Positions 1-15,400 of a stretch of DNA of 64,000 nucleotides are shown here, piece after piece; position 1 is the stretch's first letter; every line of letters starts with the position of its first letter. The translations under genes and the position numbers were made by a program. Source of the DNA: Coccinella septempunctata. Lineage: Eukaryota; Arthropoda; Insecta; Coleoptera; Coccinellidae. A model generated the notes under the pieces. That model made no database searches. It saw only the letters and a list, made by a program, of their open reading frames with translations, and was not told the DNA's origin. The stretch covers positions 9,404,501 through 9,468,500 of the forward strand of contig NC_058196.1 in the NCBI RefSeq assembly GCF_907165205.1, written 5' to 3'.

Positions 1-2929
1 GTGTGATATCCATTCCTCGAAAACTGTTGGATCAATTCGAACCAAATCTTGAAACTGCACATAGTTTTCGAATTGAGATGCACATGTTGAATTTCAGTTC
101 GATAGTGCAGATAGGAATTGAGATTTCAGTGGTCTATTCGGCAAAGTGTGATATCAATTCCTCAAAAACTGTTGAACCAATTCGAACCAAATCTTGAAAC
201 TGCACATAGTTTTCGAATTGAGATCCACATGTTGAAATTCAGTTTGATAGTTCAGATAGAAATTGAGATTTCAGTTGTCAATTCGGCAAAGTGTGATATC
301 ATTTCCTCGAAAACTGTTGGATCAATTCGAACCAAATCTTGCAACTGCACGTAGTTTTCGAATTGAGATGCACATGTTGAATTTCAGTTCGATAGTGCAG
401 ATAGGAATTGAGATTTCAGTGGTCTATTCGGCAAAGTGTGATTTCAATTCCTCGAAAACTGTTGGATCGATTCGAACCAAATCTTGAAACTGCACATGGT
501 TTTCGAATTGAGATGCACATGTTGAATTTCAGTTCGATAGTGCAGATAGGAATTGAGATTTCAGTGGTCTATTCGGCAAAGTGTGATATCAATTCCTCAA
601 AAACTGTTGAACCAATTCGACCCAAATCTTGAAACTGCACATAGTTTTCGAATTGAGATGCACATGTAGAATTTCAGATCGATAGTTCTGATAGGAATGA
701 AGATTTCAGTAGTCGATTCGGCAAAATATCATTTCAATCCCTAAGGAGCTATTGGATCGATTCGAACCAAATCGTGAAACTGCACATAGTTTTCGAAATG
801 AGATGCACATGTTGAATTTCAGATCGATAGTTCTAATAGGAATAGAGATTTCAGAAGTCGATTCGACAAAATATCATTTCAATTCCTAAGGAACTATTGG
901 ATCAATTCGAACCAAATCTTCAAACTGCTCATAGTTTTCGTATTGAGATGCACATGTTGAAATTCAGTTTGATAGTTCAGATAGAAATTGAGATTTCAGT
1001 TGTCAATTCGGCAAAGTGTGATATCAATTCCTCGAAAACTGTTGGATCAATTCGAACCAAATCTTGAAACTGCACGTAGTTTTCGAATTGAGATGCACAT
1101 GTTGAATTTCAGTTCGATAGTGCAGATAGGAATTGAGATTTCAGTGGTCTATTCGGCAAAGTGTGATTTCAATTCCTCGAAAACTGTTGGATCGATTCGA
1201 ACCAAATCTTGAAACTGCACATAGTTTTCGAATTGAGATGCACATGTTGAATTTCAGTTCGATAGTGCAGATAGGAATTGAGATTTCAGTGGTCTATTCG
1301 GCAAAGTGTGATATCAATTCCTCAAAAACTGTTGAACCAATTCGACCCAAATCTTGAAACTGCACATAGTTTTCGAATTGAGATGCACATGTTGAATTTC
1401 AGATCGATAGTTCTGATAGGAATGAAGATTTCAGTAGTCGATTCGGCAAAATATCATTTCAATCCCTAAGGAACTATTGGATCGATTCGAACCAAATCGT
1501 GAAACTGCACATAGTTTTCGAAATGAGATGCACATGTTGAATTTCAGATCGATAGTTCTAATAGGAATGGAGATTTCAGAAGTCGATTCGACAAAATATC
1601 ATTTCAATTCCTAAGGAACTATTGGATCAATTCGAACCAAATCTTGAAACTGCTCATAGTTTTCGTATTGAGATGCACATGTTGAATTTCAGTTCGATAG
1701 TTCAGATAGAAATTGAGATTTCAGTGGTCAATTCGGCAAAGTGTGATATCAATTCCTCGAAAACTGTTATATCAATTCGAACCAAATCTTGAAACTGCAC
1801 ATAGTTTTCGGATTGAGATGTACATGTTGAATTTCAGTTCGATAGTGCAGATACGAATTGAGATTTCAGTGGTCTATTCAGCAAAGTGTGATATTAATTC
1901 CTCGAAAACTGTTGGATCAATTCGAACCAAATCTTGAAACTGCACATAGTTTTCGAATTGAGATGCACATGTTGAAATTCAGTTTGATAGTTCAGATAGA
2001 AATTGAGATTTCAGTTGTCAATTCGGCAAAGTGTGATATCAATTCCTCGAAAACTGTTGAACCAATTCGACCCAAATCTTGAAACTGCACATAGTTTTCG
2101 AATTGAGATGCACATGTTGAATTTCAGATCGATAGTTCTGATAGGAATGAAGATTTCAGTAGTCGATTCGGCAAAATATCATTTCAATCCCTAAGGAACT
2201 ATTGGATCGATTCGAACCAAATCGTGAAACTGCACATAGTTTTCGGATTGAGATGTACATGTTGAATTTCAGTTCGATAGTGCAGATAGGAATTGAGATT
2301 TCAGTGGTCTATTCAGCAAAGTGTGATATTAATTCCTCGAAAACTGTTGGATCAATTCGAACCAAATCTTGAAACTGCACATAGTTTTCGAATTGAGATG
2401 CACATGTTGAAATTCAGTTTGATAGTTCAGATAGAAATTGAGATTTCAGTTGTCAATTCGGCAAAGTGTGATATCAATTCCTCGAAAACTGTTGGATCAA
2501 TTCGAACCAAATCTTGAAACTGCACGTAGTTTTCGAATTGAGATGCACATGTTGAATTTCAGTTCGATAGTGCAGATAGGAATTGAGATTTCAGTGGTCT
2601 ATTCAGCAAAGTGTGATATCAATTCCTCGAAAACTGTTGGATCAATTCGAACCAAATCTTGAAACTGCACATAGTTTTCGAATTGAGATGCACATGTTGA
2701 AATTCAGTTTGATAGTTCAGATAGAAATTGAGATTTCAGTGGTCTATTCAGCAAAGTGTGATATCAATTCCTCGAAAACTGTTGAACCAATTCGAACCAA
2801 ATCTTGAAACTGCACATAGTTTTCGAATTGAGATCCACATGTTGAAATTCAGTTTGATAGTGCAGATAGGAATTGAGATTTCAGTGGTCTATTCGGCAAA
2901 GTGTGATTTCAATTCCTCGAAAACTGTTG

Positions 2930-2933
2930 GATC
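2930..2933 (+). repeat. Truncated 98-bp satellite monomer junction (first)
   Basis: The array jumps from GTTGGATC straight to CACATGTTG, omitting 47 bp of the monomer. GATC stands at both ends of the missing segment in intact monomers, consistent with a microhomology-mediated deletion. Confidence 0.9.
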
Positions 2934-3897
2934 CACATGTTGAAATTCAGTTTGATAGTGCAGATAGGAATTGAGATTTCAGTGGTCTATTCAGCAAAGT
3001 GTGATATCAATTCCTCGAAAACTGTTGGATCAATTCGAACCAAATCTTGAAACTGCACATAGTTTTCGAATTGAGATGCACATGTTGAAATTCAGTTTGA
3101 TAGTTCAGATAGAAATTGAGATTTCAGTGGTCTATTCAGCAAAGTGTGATATCAATTCCTCGAAAACTGTTGGATCAATCCGAACCAAATCTTGAAACTG
3201 CACATAGTTTTCGAATTGAGATGCACATGTTGAAATTCAGTTTGATAGTTCAGATAGGAATTGAGATTTCAGTGGTCAATTCGGCAAAGTGTGATATCAA
3301 TTCCTCGAAAACTATTGGATCGATTCGAACCAAATCGTGGAACTGCACATAGTTTTCGAAATGAGATGCACATGTTGAATTTCAGATCGATAGTTCTAAT
3401 AGAAATTGAGATTTCAGTGGTCAATTCGACAAAGTGTGATATCAATTCCTCGAAAACTGTTGGATCAATTCGAACCAAATCTTGAAACTGCACGTAGTTT
3501 TCGAATTGAGATAAACATGTTGAATTTCAGTTCGATAGTGCAGATAGGAATTGAGATTTCAGTGGTCTATTCAGCAAAGTGTGATATCAATTCCTCGAAA
3601 ACTGTTGGATCAATTCGAACCAAATCTTGAAACTGCACATAGTTTTCGAATTGAGATGCACATGTTGAATTTCAGTTCGATAGTTCAGATAGAAATTGAG
3701 ATTTCAGTGGTCAATTCGGCAAATTGTGATATCAATTCCTCAAAAACTGTTGAACCAATTCGAACCAAATCTTGAAACTGCACATAGTTTTCGAATTGAG
3801 ATCCACATGTTGAAATTCAGTTTGATAGTGCAGATAGGAATTGAGATTTCAGTGGTCTATTCGGCAAAGTGTGATTTCAATTCCTCGAAAACTGTTG

Positions 3898-3901
3898 GAT
3901 C
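3898..3901 (+). repeat. Truncated 98-bp satellite monomer junction (second)
   Basis: Same 47-bp deletion and same GATC joint as at 2930. The shared breakpoint indicates descent from one event followed by copying. Confidence 0.9.
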
Positions 3902-6900
3902 CACATGTTGAAATTCAGTTTGATAGTTCAGATAGAAATTGAGATTTCAGTGGTCAATTCGGCAAATTGTGATATCAATTCCTCGAAAACTGTTGGATCA
4001 ATTCGAACCAAATCTTGAAACTGCACGTAGTTTTCGAATTGAGATGCACATGTTGAATTTCAGTTCGATAGTGCAGATAGGAATTGAGATTTCAGTGGTC
4101 TATTCAGCAAAGTGTGATATCCATTCCTCGAAAACTGTTGGATCAATTCGAACCAAATCTTGAAACTGCACATAGTTTTCGAATTGAGATGCACATGTTG
4201 AATTTCAGTTCGATAGTGCAGATAGGAATTGAGATTTCAGTGGTCTATTCGGCAAAGTGTGATATCAATTCCTCAAAAACTGTTGAACCAATTCGAACCA
4301 AATCTTGAAACTGCACATAGTTTTCGAATTGAGATCCACATGTTGAAATTCAGTTTGATAGTTCAGATAGAAATTGAGATTTCAGTTGTCAATTCGGCAA
4401 AGTGTGATATCATTTCCTCGAAAACTGTTGGATCAATTCGAACCAAATCTTGCAACTGCACGTAGTTTTCGAATTGAGATGCACATGTTGAATTTCAGTT
4501 CGATAGTGCAGATAGGAATTGAGATTTCAGTGGTCTATTCGGCAAAGTGTGATTTCAATTCCTCGAAAACTGTTGGATCGATTCGAACCAAATCTTGAAA
4601 CTGCACATGGTTTTCGAATTGAGATGCACATGTTGAATTTCAGTTCGATAGTGCAGATAGGAATTGAGATTTCAGTGGTCTATTCGTCAAAGTGTGATAT
4701 CAATTCCTCAAAAACTGTTGAACCAATTCGACCCAAATCTTGAAACTGCACATAGTTTTCGAATTGAGATGCACATGTTGAATTTCAGATCGATAGTTCT
4801 GATAGGAATGAAGATTTCAGTAGTCGATTCGGCAAAATATCATTTCAATCCCTAAGGAGCTATTGGATCGATTCGAACCAAATCGTGAAACTGCACATAG
4901 TTTTCGAAATGAGATGCACATGTTGAATTTCAGATCGATAGTTCTAATAGGAATGGAGATTTCAGAAGTCGATTCGACAAAATATCATTTCAATTCCTAA
5001 GGAACTATTGGATCAATTCGAACCAAATCTTCAAACTGCTCATAGTTTTCGTATTGAGATGCACATGTTGAAATTCAGTTTGATAGTTCAGATAGAAATT
5101 GAGATTTCAGTTGTCAATTCGGCAAAGTGTGATATCAATTCCTCGAAAACTGTTGGATCAATTCGAACCAAATCTTGAAACTGCACGTAGTTTTCGAATT
5201 GAGATGCACATGTTGAATTTCAGTTCGATAGTGCAGATAGGAATTGAGATTTCAGTGGTCTATTCGGCAAAGTGTGATTTCAATTCCTCGAAAACTGTTG
5301 GATCGATTCGAACCAAATCTTGAAACTGCACATAGTTTTCGAATTGAGATGCACATGTTGAATTTCAGTTCGATAGTGCAGATAGGAATTGAGATTTCAG
5401 TGGTCTATTCGGCAAAGTGTGATATCAATTCCTCAAAAACTGTTGAACCAATTCGACCCAAATCTTGAAACTGCACATAGTTTTCGAATTGAGATGCACA
5501 TGTTGAATTTCAGATCTATAGTTCTGATAGGAATGAAGATTTCAGTAGTCGATTCGGCAAAATATCATTTCAATCCCTAAGGAACTATTGGATCGATTCG
5601 AACCAAATCGTGAAACTGCACATAGTTTTCGAAATGAGATGCACATGTTGAATTTCAGATCGATAGTTCTAATAGGAATGGAGATTTCAGAAGTCGATTC
5701 GACAAAATATCATTTCAATTCCTAAGGAACTATTGGATCAATTCGAACCAAATCTTGAAACTGCTCATAGTTTTCGTATTGAGATGCACATGTTGAATTT
5801 CAGTTCGATAGTTCAGATAGAAATTGAGATTTCAGTGGTCAATTCGGCAAAGTGTGATATCAATTCCTCGAAAACTGTTATATCAATTCGAACCAAATCT
5901 TGAAACTGCACATAGTTTTCGGATTGAGATGTACATGTTGAATTTCAGTTCGATAGTGCAGATAGGAATTGAGATTTCAGTGGTCTATTCAGCAAAGTGT
6001 GATATTAATTCCTCGAAAACTGTTGGATCAATTCGAACCAAATCTTGAAACTGCACATAGTTTTCGAATTGAGATGCACATGTTGAAATTCAGTTTGATA
6101 GTTCAGATAGAAATTGAGATTTCAGTTGTCAATTCGGCAAAGTGTGATATCAATTCCTCGAAAACTGTTGGATCAATTCGAACCAAATCTTGAAACTGCA
6201 CGTAGTTTTCGAATTGAGATGCACATGTTGAATTTCAGTTCGATAGTGCAGATAGGAATTGAGATTTCAGTGGTCTATTCAGCAAAGTGTGATATCAATT
6301 CCTCGAAAACTGTTGGATCAATTCGAACCAAATCTTGAAACTGCACATAGTTTTCGAATTGAGATGCACATGTTGAAATTCAGTTTGATAGTTCAGATAG
6401 AAATTGAGATTTCAGTGGTCTATTCAGCAAAGTGTGATATCAATTCCTCGAAAACTGTTGGATCAATCCGAACCAAATCTTGAAACTGCACATAGTTTTC
6501 GAATTGAGATGCACATGTTGAAATTCAGTTTGATAGTTCAGATAGGAATTGAGATTTCAGTGGTCAATTCGGCAAAGTGTGATATCAATTCCTCGAAAAC
6601 TATTGGATCGATTCGAACCAAATCGTGGAACTGCACATAGTTTTCGAAATGAGATGCACATGTTGAATTTCAGATCGATAGTTCTAATAGAAATTGAGAT
6701 TTCAGTGGTCAATTCGACAAAGTGTGATATCAATTCCTCGAAAACTGTTGGATCAATTCGAACCAAATCTTGAAACTGCACGTAGTTTTCGAATTGAGAT
6801 AAACATGTTGAATTTCAGTTCGATAGTGCAGATAGGAATTGAGATTTCAGTGGTCTATTCAGCAAAGTGTGATATCAATTCCTCGAAAACTGTTGGATCA

Positions 6901-7330
6901 ATTCGAACCAAATCTTGAAACTGCACATAGTTTTCGAATTGAGATGCACATGTTGAATTTCAGTTCGATAGTTCAGATAGAAATTGAGATTTCAGTGGTC
7001 AATTCGGCAAATTGTGATATCAATTCCTCAAAAACTGTTGAACCAATTCGAACCAAATCTTGAAACTGCACATAGTTTTCGAATTGAGATCCACATGTTG
7101 AAATTCAGTTTGATAGTTCAGATAGAAATTGAGATTTCAGTTGTCAATTCGGCAAAGTGTGATATCAATTCCTCGAAAACTGTTGGATCAATTCGAACCA
7201 AATCTTGAAACTGCACGTAGTTTTCGAATTGAGATGCACATGTTGAATTTCAGTTCGATAGTGCAGATAGGAATTGAGATTTCAGTGGTCTATTCGGCAA
7301 AGTGTGATTTCAATTCCTCGAAAACTGTTG

Positions 7331-7334
7331 GATC
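7331..7334 (+). repeat. Truncated 98-bp satellite monomer junction (third)
   Basis: Third occurrence of the same 47-bp deletion with the GATC joint. I saw no further copy in the array, so it marks the 1-8.5 kb higher-order block. Confidence 0.9.
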
Positions 7335-10300
7335 CACATGTTGAAATTCAGTTTGATAGTTCAGATAGAAATTGAGATTTCAGTTGTCAATTCGGCAAAG
7401 TGTGATATCATTTCCTCGAAAACTGTTGGATCAATTCGAACCAAATCTTGCAACTGCACGTAGTTTTCGAATTGAGATGCACATGTTGAATTTCAGTTCG
7501 ATAGTGCAGATAGGAATTGAGATTTCAGTGGTCTATTCGGCAAAGTGTGATATCAATTCCTCAAAAACTGTTGAACCAATTCGACCCAAATCTTGAAACT
7601 GCACATAGTTTTCGAATTGAGATGCACATGTTGAATTTCAGATCGATAGTTCTGATAGGAATGAAGATTTCAGTAGTCGATTCGGCAAAATATCATTTCA
7701 ATCCCTAAGGAACTATTGGATCGATTCGAACCAAATCGTGAAACTGCACATAGTTTTCGAAATGAGATGCACATGTTGAATTTCAGATCGATAGTTCTAA
7801 TAGGAATGGAGATTTCAGAAGTCGATTCGACAAAATATCATTTCAATTCCTAAGGAACTATTGGATCAATTCGAACCAAATCTTGAAACTGCTCATAGTT
7901 TTCGTATTGAGATGCACATGTTGAATTTCAGTTCGATAGTTCAGATAGAAATTGAGATTTCAGTGGTCAATTCGGCAAAGTGTGATATCAATACCTCGAA
8001 AACTGTTGGATCAATTCGAACCAAATCTTGAAACTGCACATAGTTTTCGGATTGAGATGTACATGTTGAATTTCAGTTCGATAGTGCAGATAGGAATTGA
8101 GATTTCAGTGGTCTATTCAGCAAAGTGTGATATCAATTCCTCGAAAACTGTTGGATCAATTCGAACCAAATCTTGAAACTGCACATAGTTTTCGAATTGA
8201 GATGCACATGTTGAAATTCAGTTTGATAGTTCAGATAGAAATTGAGATTTCAGTTGTCAATTCGGCAAAGTGTGATATCAATTCCTCGAAAACTGTTGGA
8301 TCAATTCGAACCAAATCTTGAAACTGCACGTAGTTTTCGAATTGAGATGCACATGTTGAATTTCAGTTCGATAGTGCAGATAGGAATTGAGATTTCAGTG
8401 GTCTATTCAGCAAAGTGTGATATCAATTCCTCGAAAACTGTTGGATCAATTCGAACCAAATCTTGAAACTGCACATAGTTTCGAATTGAGATGCACATGT
8501 TGAAATTCAGTTTGATAGTTCAGATAGAAATTGAGATTTCAGTGGTCTATTCAGCAAAGTGTGATATCAATTCCTCGAAAACTGTTGGATCAATTCGAAC
8601 CAAATCTTGAAACTGCACATAGTTTTCGAATTGAGATGCACATGTTGAAATTCAGTTTGATAGTTCAGATAGGAATTGAGATTTCAGTGGTCAATTCGGC
8701 AAATTGTGATATCAATTCCTCGAAAACTATTGGATCGATTCGAACCAAATCGTGGAACTGCACATAGTTTTCGAAATGAGATGCACATGTTGAATTTCAG
8801 ATCGATAGTTCTAATAGGAATGGAGATTTCAGAGGTCGATTCGACAAAATATCATTTCAATTCCTAAGGAACTCTTGGATCAATTCGAACCAAATCTTGA
8901 AACTGCTCATAGTTTTCGTATTGAGATGCACATGTTGAAATTCAGTTCGATAGTTCAGATAGAAATTGAGATTTCAGTGGTCAATTCGACAAAGTGTGAT
9001 ATCAATTCCTCGAAAACTGTTGGATCAATTCGAACCAAATCTTGAAACTGCACGTAGTTTTCGAATTGAGATGCACATGTTGAATTTCAGTTCGATAGTG
9101 CAGATAGGAGTTGAGATTTCAGTGGTCTATTCGGCAAAGTGTGATATCAATTCCTCGAAAACTGTTGGATCGATTCGAACCAAATCTTGAAACTGCACAT
9201 AGTTTTCGAATTGAGATGCACATGTTGAATTTCAGTTCGATAGTTCAGATAGGAATTGAGATTCTAGTGGTCTATTCGGCAAATTGTGATATCGATTCCT
9301 CGAAAACTGTTGGATCAATTCGAACCAAATCTTGAAACTGCACGTAGTTTTCGAATTGAGATGCACATGTTGAATTTCAGTTCGATAGTGCAGATAGGAA
9401 TTCAGATTTCAGTGGTCTATTCAGCAAAGTGTGATATCCATTCCTCGAAAACTGTTGGATCAATTCGAACCAAATCTTGAAACTGCACGTAGTTTTCGAA
9501 TTGAGATGCACATGTTGAATTTCAGTTCGATAGTGCAGATAGGAATTGAGATTTCAGTGGTCTATTCGGCAAAGTGTGATATACTTTCCTCAAAAACTGT
9601 TGAACCAATTCGAACCAAATCTTGAAACTGCACATAGTTTTCGAATTGAGATCCACATGTTGAAATTCAGTTTGATAGTTCAGATAGAAATTGAGATTTC
9701 AGTTGTCAATTCGGCAAAGTGTGATATCAATTCCTCGAAAACTGTTGGATCAATTCGAACCAAATCTTGAAACTGCACATAGTTTTCGAATTGAGATGCA
9801 CATGTTGAATTTCAGTTCGATAGTGCAGATAGGAATTGAGATTTCAGTGGTCTATTCGGCAGTGTGATATCAATTCCTCAAAAAGTGTTGAACCAATTCG
9901 AACCAAATCTTGAAACTGCACATAGTTTTCGAATTGAGATGCACATGTTGAAATTCAGTTTGATAGTTCAGATAGAAATTGAGATTTCAGTTGTCAATTC
10001 GGCAAAGTGTGATATCAATTCCTCGAAAACTGTTGGATCAATTCGAACCAAATCTTGAAACTGCACGTAGTTTTCGAATTGAGATGCACATGTTGAATTT
10101 CAGTTCGATAGTGCAGATAGGAATGAAGATTTCAGTAGTCGATTCGGCAAAATATCATTTCAATCCCTAAGGAACTATTGGATCGATTCGAACCAAATCG
10201 TGAAACTGCACATAGTTTTCGAAATGAGATGCACATGTTGAATTTCAGATCGATAGTTCTAATAGGAATGGAGATTTCAGAAGTCGATTCGACAAAATAT

Positions 10301-12499
10301 CATTTCAATTCCTAAGGAACTCTTGGATCAATTCGAACCAAATCTTGAAACTGCTCATAGTTTTCATATTGAGATAAACACGTTGAATTTCAGTTCGATA
10401 GTGCAGATAGGAATTGAGATTTCAGTGGTCTATTCAGCAAAGTGTGATATCAATTCCTCGAAAACTGTTGGATCAATTCGAACCAAATCTTGAAACTGCA
10501 CGTAGTTTTCGAATTGAGATGCACATGTTGAATTTCAGTTTGATAGTTCAGATAGAAATTGAGATTTCAGTGGTCTATTCAGCAAAGTGTGATATCAATT
10601 CCTCGAAAACTGTTGGATCAATTCGAACCAAATCTTGAAACTGCACATAGTTTTCGAATTGAGATGCACATGTTGAAATTCAGTTTGATAGTTCAGATAG
10701 GAATTGAGATTTCAGTGGTCAATTCGGCAAAGTGTGATATCAATTCCTCGAAAACTATTGGATCGATTCGACCCAAATCGTGAAACTGCATATAGTTTTC
10801 GAATTGAGATGCACATGTTGAATTTCAGATCGATAGTTCTGATAGGAATGAAGATTCCAGTAGTCGATTCGGCAAAATATCATTTCAATTCCTAAGGAAC
10901 TATTGGATCGATTCGAACCAAATCTTGAATCTGCTCATAGTTTTCGAATTGAGATGCACATGTTGAAATTCAGTTTGATAGTTCAGATAGAAATTGAGAT
11001 TTCAGTGGTCTATTCAGCAAAGTGTGATATCCATTCCTCAAAAACTGTTGAACCAATTCGAACCAAATCTTGAAACTGCACGTAGTTTTCGAATTGAGAT
11101 ACACATGTTGAATTTCAGATCGATAGTTCTGATAGGAATGAAGTTTTCATTAGTCGATTCGGCAAAATATCATTTCAATCCCTAAAGAACTATTGGATCG
11201 ATTCGAACCAAATCGTGAAACTGCACATAGTTTTCGAAATGAGATGCAAGTGTTGAATTTCAGATCGATAGTTCTAATAGGAATGGAGATTTCAGAAGTC
11301 GATTCGACAAAATATCATTTCAATTCCTAAGGAACTATTGGATCAATTCGAACCAAATCTTGAAACTGCTCATAGTTTTCGTATTGAGATGCACATGTTG
11401 AATTTCAGTTCGATAGTTCAGATAGAAATTGAGATTTCAGTAGTCAATTCGGCAAATTGTGATATCAATTCCTCGAAAACTGTTGGATCAATTCGAACCA
11501 AATCTTGAAACTGCACGTAGTTTTCGAATTGAGATGCACATGTTGAATTTCAGTTCGATAGTGCAGATAGGAATTGAGATTTCAGTGGTCTATTCAGCAA
11601 AGTGTGATATCCATTCCTCGAAAACTGTTGGATCAATTCGAACCAAATCTTGAAACTGCACATAGTTTTCGAATTGAGATGCACATGTTGAATTTCAGTT
11701 CGATAGTGCAGATAGGAATTGAGATTTCAGTGGTCTATTCGGCAAAGTGTGATATCAATTCCTCAAAAACTATTGAACCAATTCGACCCAAATCTTGAAA
11801 CTGCACATAGTTTTCGAATTGAGATGCACATGTTGAATTTCAGATCGATAGTTCTGATAGGAATGAAGATTTCAGTAGTCGATTCGGCAAATTATCATTT
11901 CAATCCCTAAGGAACTATTGGATCGATTCGAACCAAATCGTGAAACTGCACATAGTTTTCGAAATGAGATGCACATGTTGAATTTCAGATCGATAGTTCT
12001 AATAGGAATGGAGATTTCAGAAGTCGATTCGACAAAATATCATTTCAATTCCTAAGGAACTATTGGATCAATTCGAATCAAATCTTGAAACTGCACATAG
12101 TTTTCGAATTGAGATGCACATGTTGAAATTCAGTTTGATAGTTCAGATAGAAATTGAGATTTCAGTTGTCAATTCGGCAAAGTGTGATATCAATACCTCG
12201 AAAACTGTTGGATCAATTCGAACCAATTCTTGAAACTGCACATAGTTTTCGGATTGAGATGTACATGTTGAATTTCAGTTCGATAGTGCAGATAGGAATT
12301 GAGATTTCAGTGGTCTATTCAGCAAAGTGTGATATCAATTCCTCGAAAACTGTTGGATCAATTCGAACCAAATCTTGAAACTGCACATAGTTTTCGAATT
12401 GAGATGCACATGTTGAAATTCAGTTCGATAGTGCAGATAGGAATTGAGATTTCAGTGGTCTATTCAGCAAAGTGTGATATCAATTCCTCGAAAACTGTT

Positions 12500-15400
12500 G
12501 GTTCAATTCGAACCAAATCTTGAAACTGCACATAGTTTTCGAATTGAGATGCACATGTTGAAATTCAGTTTGATAGTTCAGATAGAAATTGAGATTTCAG
12601 TGGTCTATTCAGCAAAGTGTGATATCAATTCCTCGAAAACTGTTGGATCAATTCGAACCAAATCTTGAAACTGCACATAGTTTTCGAATTGAGATGCACA
12701 GGTTGAAATTCAGTTTGATAGTTCAGATAGGAATTGAGATTTCAGTGGTCAATTCGGCAAAGTGTGATATCAATTCCTCGAAAACTATTGGATCGATTCG
12801 AACCAAATCGTGGAACTGCACATAGTTTTCGAATTGAGATGCACATGTTGAATTTCAGTTCGATAGTGCAGATAGGAATTGAGATTTCAGTGGTCTATTC
12901 GGCAAAGTGTGATATCAATTCCTCAAAAACTGTTGAACCAATTCGAACCAAATCTTGAAACTGCACATAGTTTTCGAATTGAGATCCACATGTTGAAATT
13001 CAGTTTGATAGTTCAGATAGAAATTGAGATTTCAGTTGTCAATTCGGCAAAGTGTGATATCAATTCCTCGAAAACTGTTGGATCAATTCGAACCAAATCT
13101 TGAAACTGCACGTAGTTTTCGAATTGAGATGCACATGTTGAATTTCAGTTCGATAGTGCAGATAGGAATTGAGATTTCAGTGGTCTATTCGGCAAAGTGT
13201 GATTTCAATTCCTCGAAAACTGTTGGATCGATTCGAACCAAATCTTGAAACTGCACATAGTTTTCGAATTGAGATGCACATGTTGAATTTCAGTTCGATA
13301 GTGCAGATAGGAATTGAGATTTCAGTGGTCTATTCGGCAAAGTGTGATATCAATTCCTCAAAAACTGTTGAACCAATTCGACCCAAATCTTGAAACTGCA
13401 CATAGTTTTCGAATTGAGATGCACATGTAGAATTTCAGATCGATAGTTCTGATAGGAATGAAGATTTCAGTAGTCGATTCGGCAAAATATCATTTCAATC
13501 CCTAAGGAACTATTGGATCGATTCGAACCAAATCGTGAAACTGCACATAGTTTTCGAAATGAGATGCACATGTTGAATTTCAGATCGATAGTTCTAATAG
13601 GAATTGATAGTTCAGATAGAAATTGAGATTTCAGTGGTCTATTCAGCAAAGTGTGATATCAATTCCTCGAAAACTGTTGGATCAATTCGAACCAAATCTT
13701 GAAACTGCACATAGTTTTCGAATTGAGATGCACATGTTGAAATTCAGTTTGATAGTTCAGATAGGAATTGAGATTTCAGTGGTCAATTCGGCAAAGTGTG
13801 ATATCAATTCCTCGAAAACTATTGGATCGATTCGAACCAAATCGTGGAACTGCACATAGTTTTCGAATTGAGATGCACATGTTGAATTTCAGTTCGATAG
13901 TGCAGATAGGAATTGAGATTTCAGTGGTCTATTCGGCAAAGTGTGATATCAATTCCTCAAAAACTATTGAACCAATTCGACCCAAATCTTGAAACTGCAC
14001 ATAGTTTTCGAATTGAGATGCACATGTTGAATTTCAGATCGATAGTTCTGATAGGAATGAAGATTTCAGTAGTCGATTCGGCAAAATATCATTTCAATCC
14101 CTAAGGAACTATTGGATCGATTCGAACCAAATCGTGAAACTGCACATAGTTTTCGAAATGAGATGCACATGTTGAATTTCAGTTTGATAGTTCAGATAGA
14201 AATTGAGATTTCAGTTGTCAATTCGGCAAAGTGTGATATCAATACCTCGAAAACTGTTGGATCAATTCGAACCAATTCTTGAAACTGCACATAGTTTTCG
14301 GATTGAGATGTACATGTTGAATTTCAGTTCGATAGTGCAGATAGGAATTGAGATTTCAGTGGTCTATTCAGCAAAGTGTGATATCAATTCCTCGAAAACT
14401 GTTGGATCAATTCGAACCAAATCTTGAAACTGCACATAGTTTTCGAATTGAGATGCACATGTTGAAATTCAGTTTGATAGTTCAGATAGAAATTGAGATT
14501 TCAGTGGTCTATTCAGCAAAGTGTGATATCCATTCCTCGAAAACTGTTGGATCAATTCGAACCAAATCTTGAAACTGCACATAGTTTTCGAATTGAGATG
14601 CACATGTTGAATTTCAGTTCGATAGTGCAGATAGGAATTGAGATTTCAGTGGTCTATTCGGCAAAGTGTGATATCAATTCCTCAAAAACTGTTGAACCAA
14701 TTCGACCCAAATCTTGAAACTGCACATAGTTTTCGAATTGAGATGCACATGTTGAATTTCAGATCGATAGTTCTGATAGGAATGAAGATTTCAGTAGTCG
14801 ATTCGGCAAAATATCATTTCAATCCCTAAGGAACTATTGGATCGATTCGAACCAAATCGTGAAACTGCACATAGTTTTCGAAATGAGATGCACATGTTGA
14901 ATTTCAGATCGATAGTTCTAATAGGAATGGAGATTTCAGAAGTCGATTCGACAAAATATCATTTCAATTCCTAAGGAACTATTGGATCAATTCGAACCAA
15001 ATCTTGAAACTGCTCATAGTTTTCGTATTGAGATGCACATGTTGAATTTCAGTTCGATAGTTCAGATAGAAATTGAGATTTCAGTGGTCAATTCGGCAAA
15101 GTGTGATATCAATTCCTCGAAAACTGTTGGATCAATTCGAACCAAATCTTGAAACTGCACGTAGTTTTCGAATTGAGATGCACATGTTGAATTTCAGTTC
15201 GATAGTGCAGATAGGAATTGAGATTTCAGTGGTCTATTCAGCAAAGTGTGATATCAATTCCTCGAAAACTGTTGGATCAATTCGAACCAAATCTTGAAAC
15301 TGCACATAGTTTTCGAATTGAGATGCACATGTTGAAATTCAGTTTGATAGTTCAGATAGAAATTGAGATTTCAGTGGTCTATTCAGCAAAGTGTGATATC

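Larger units (their letters stand above)
1..6110 (+). repeat. Higher-order repeat, offset 4111 bp
   Basis: Bases 1 to about 2000 recur at 4112 to about 6110 with only a handful of substitutions (for example near 853/4964, 1403/5514 and 577/4688). This is far closer than neighbouring monomers are to each other. Further on the register shifts in steps: about 2293-2660 matches 5969-6340 (offset 3676, i.e. 435 bp or three monomers less), and about 3116-3820 matches 6404-7108 (offset 3288). The same material appears again at 7517-8680 relative to 5389-6550 (offset 2128). Copies of the higher-order unit therefore differ by whole three-monomer blocks. Confidence 0.85.
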
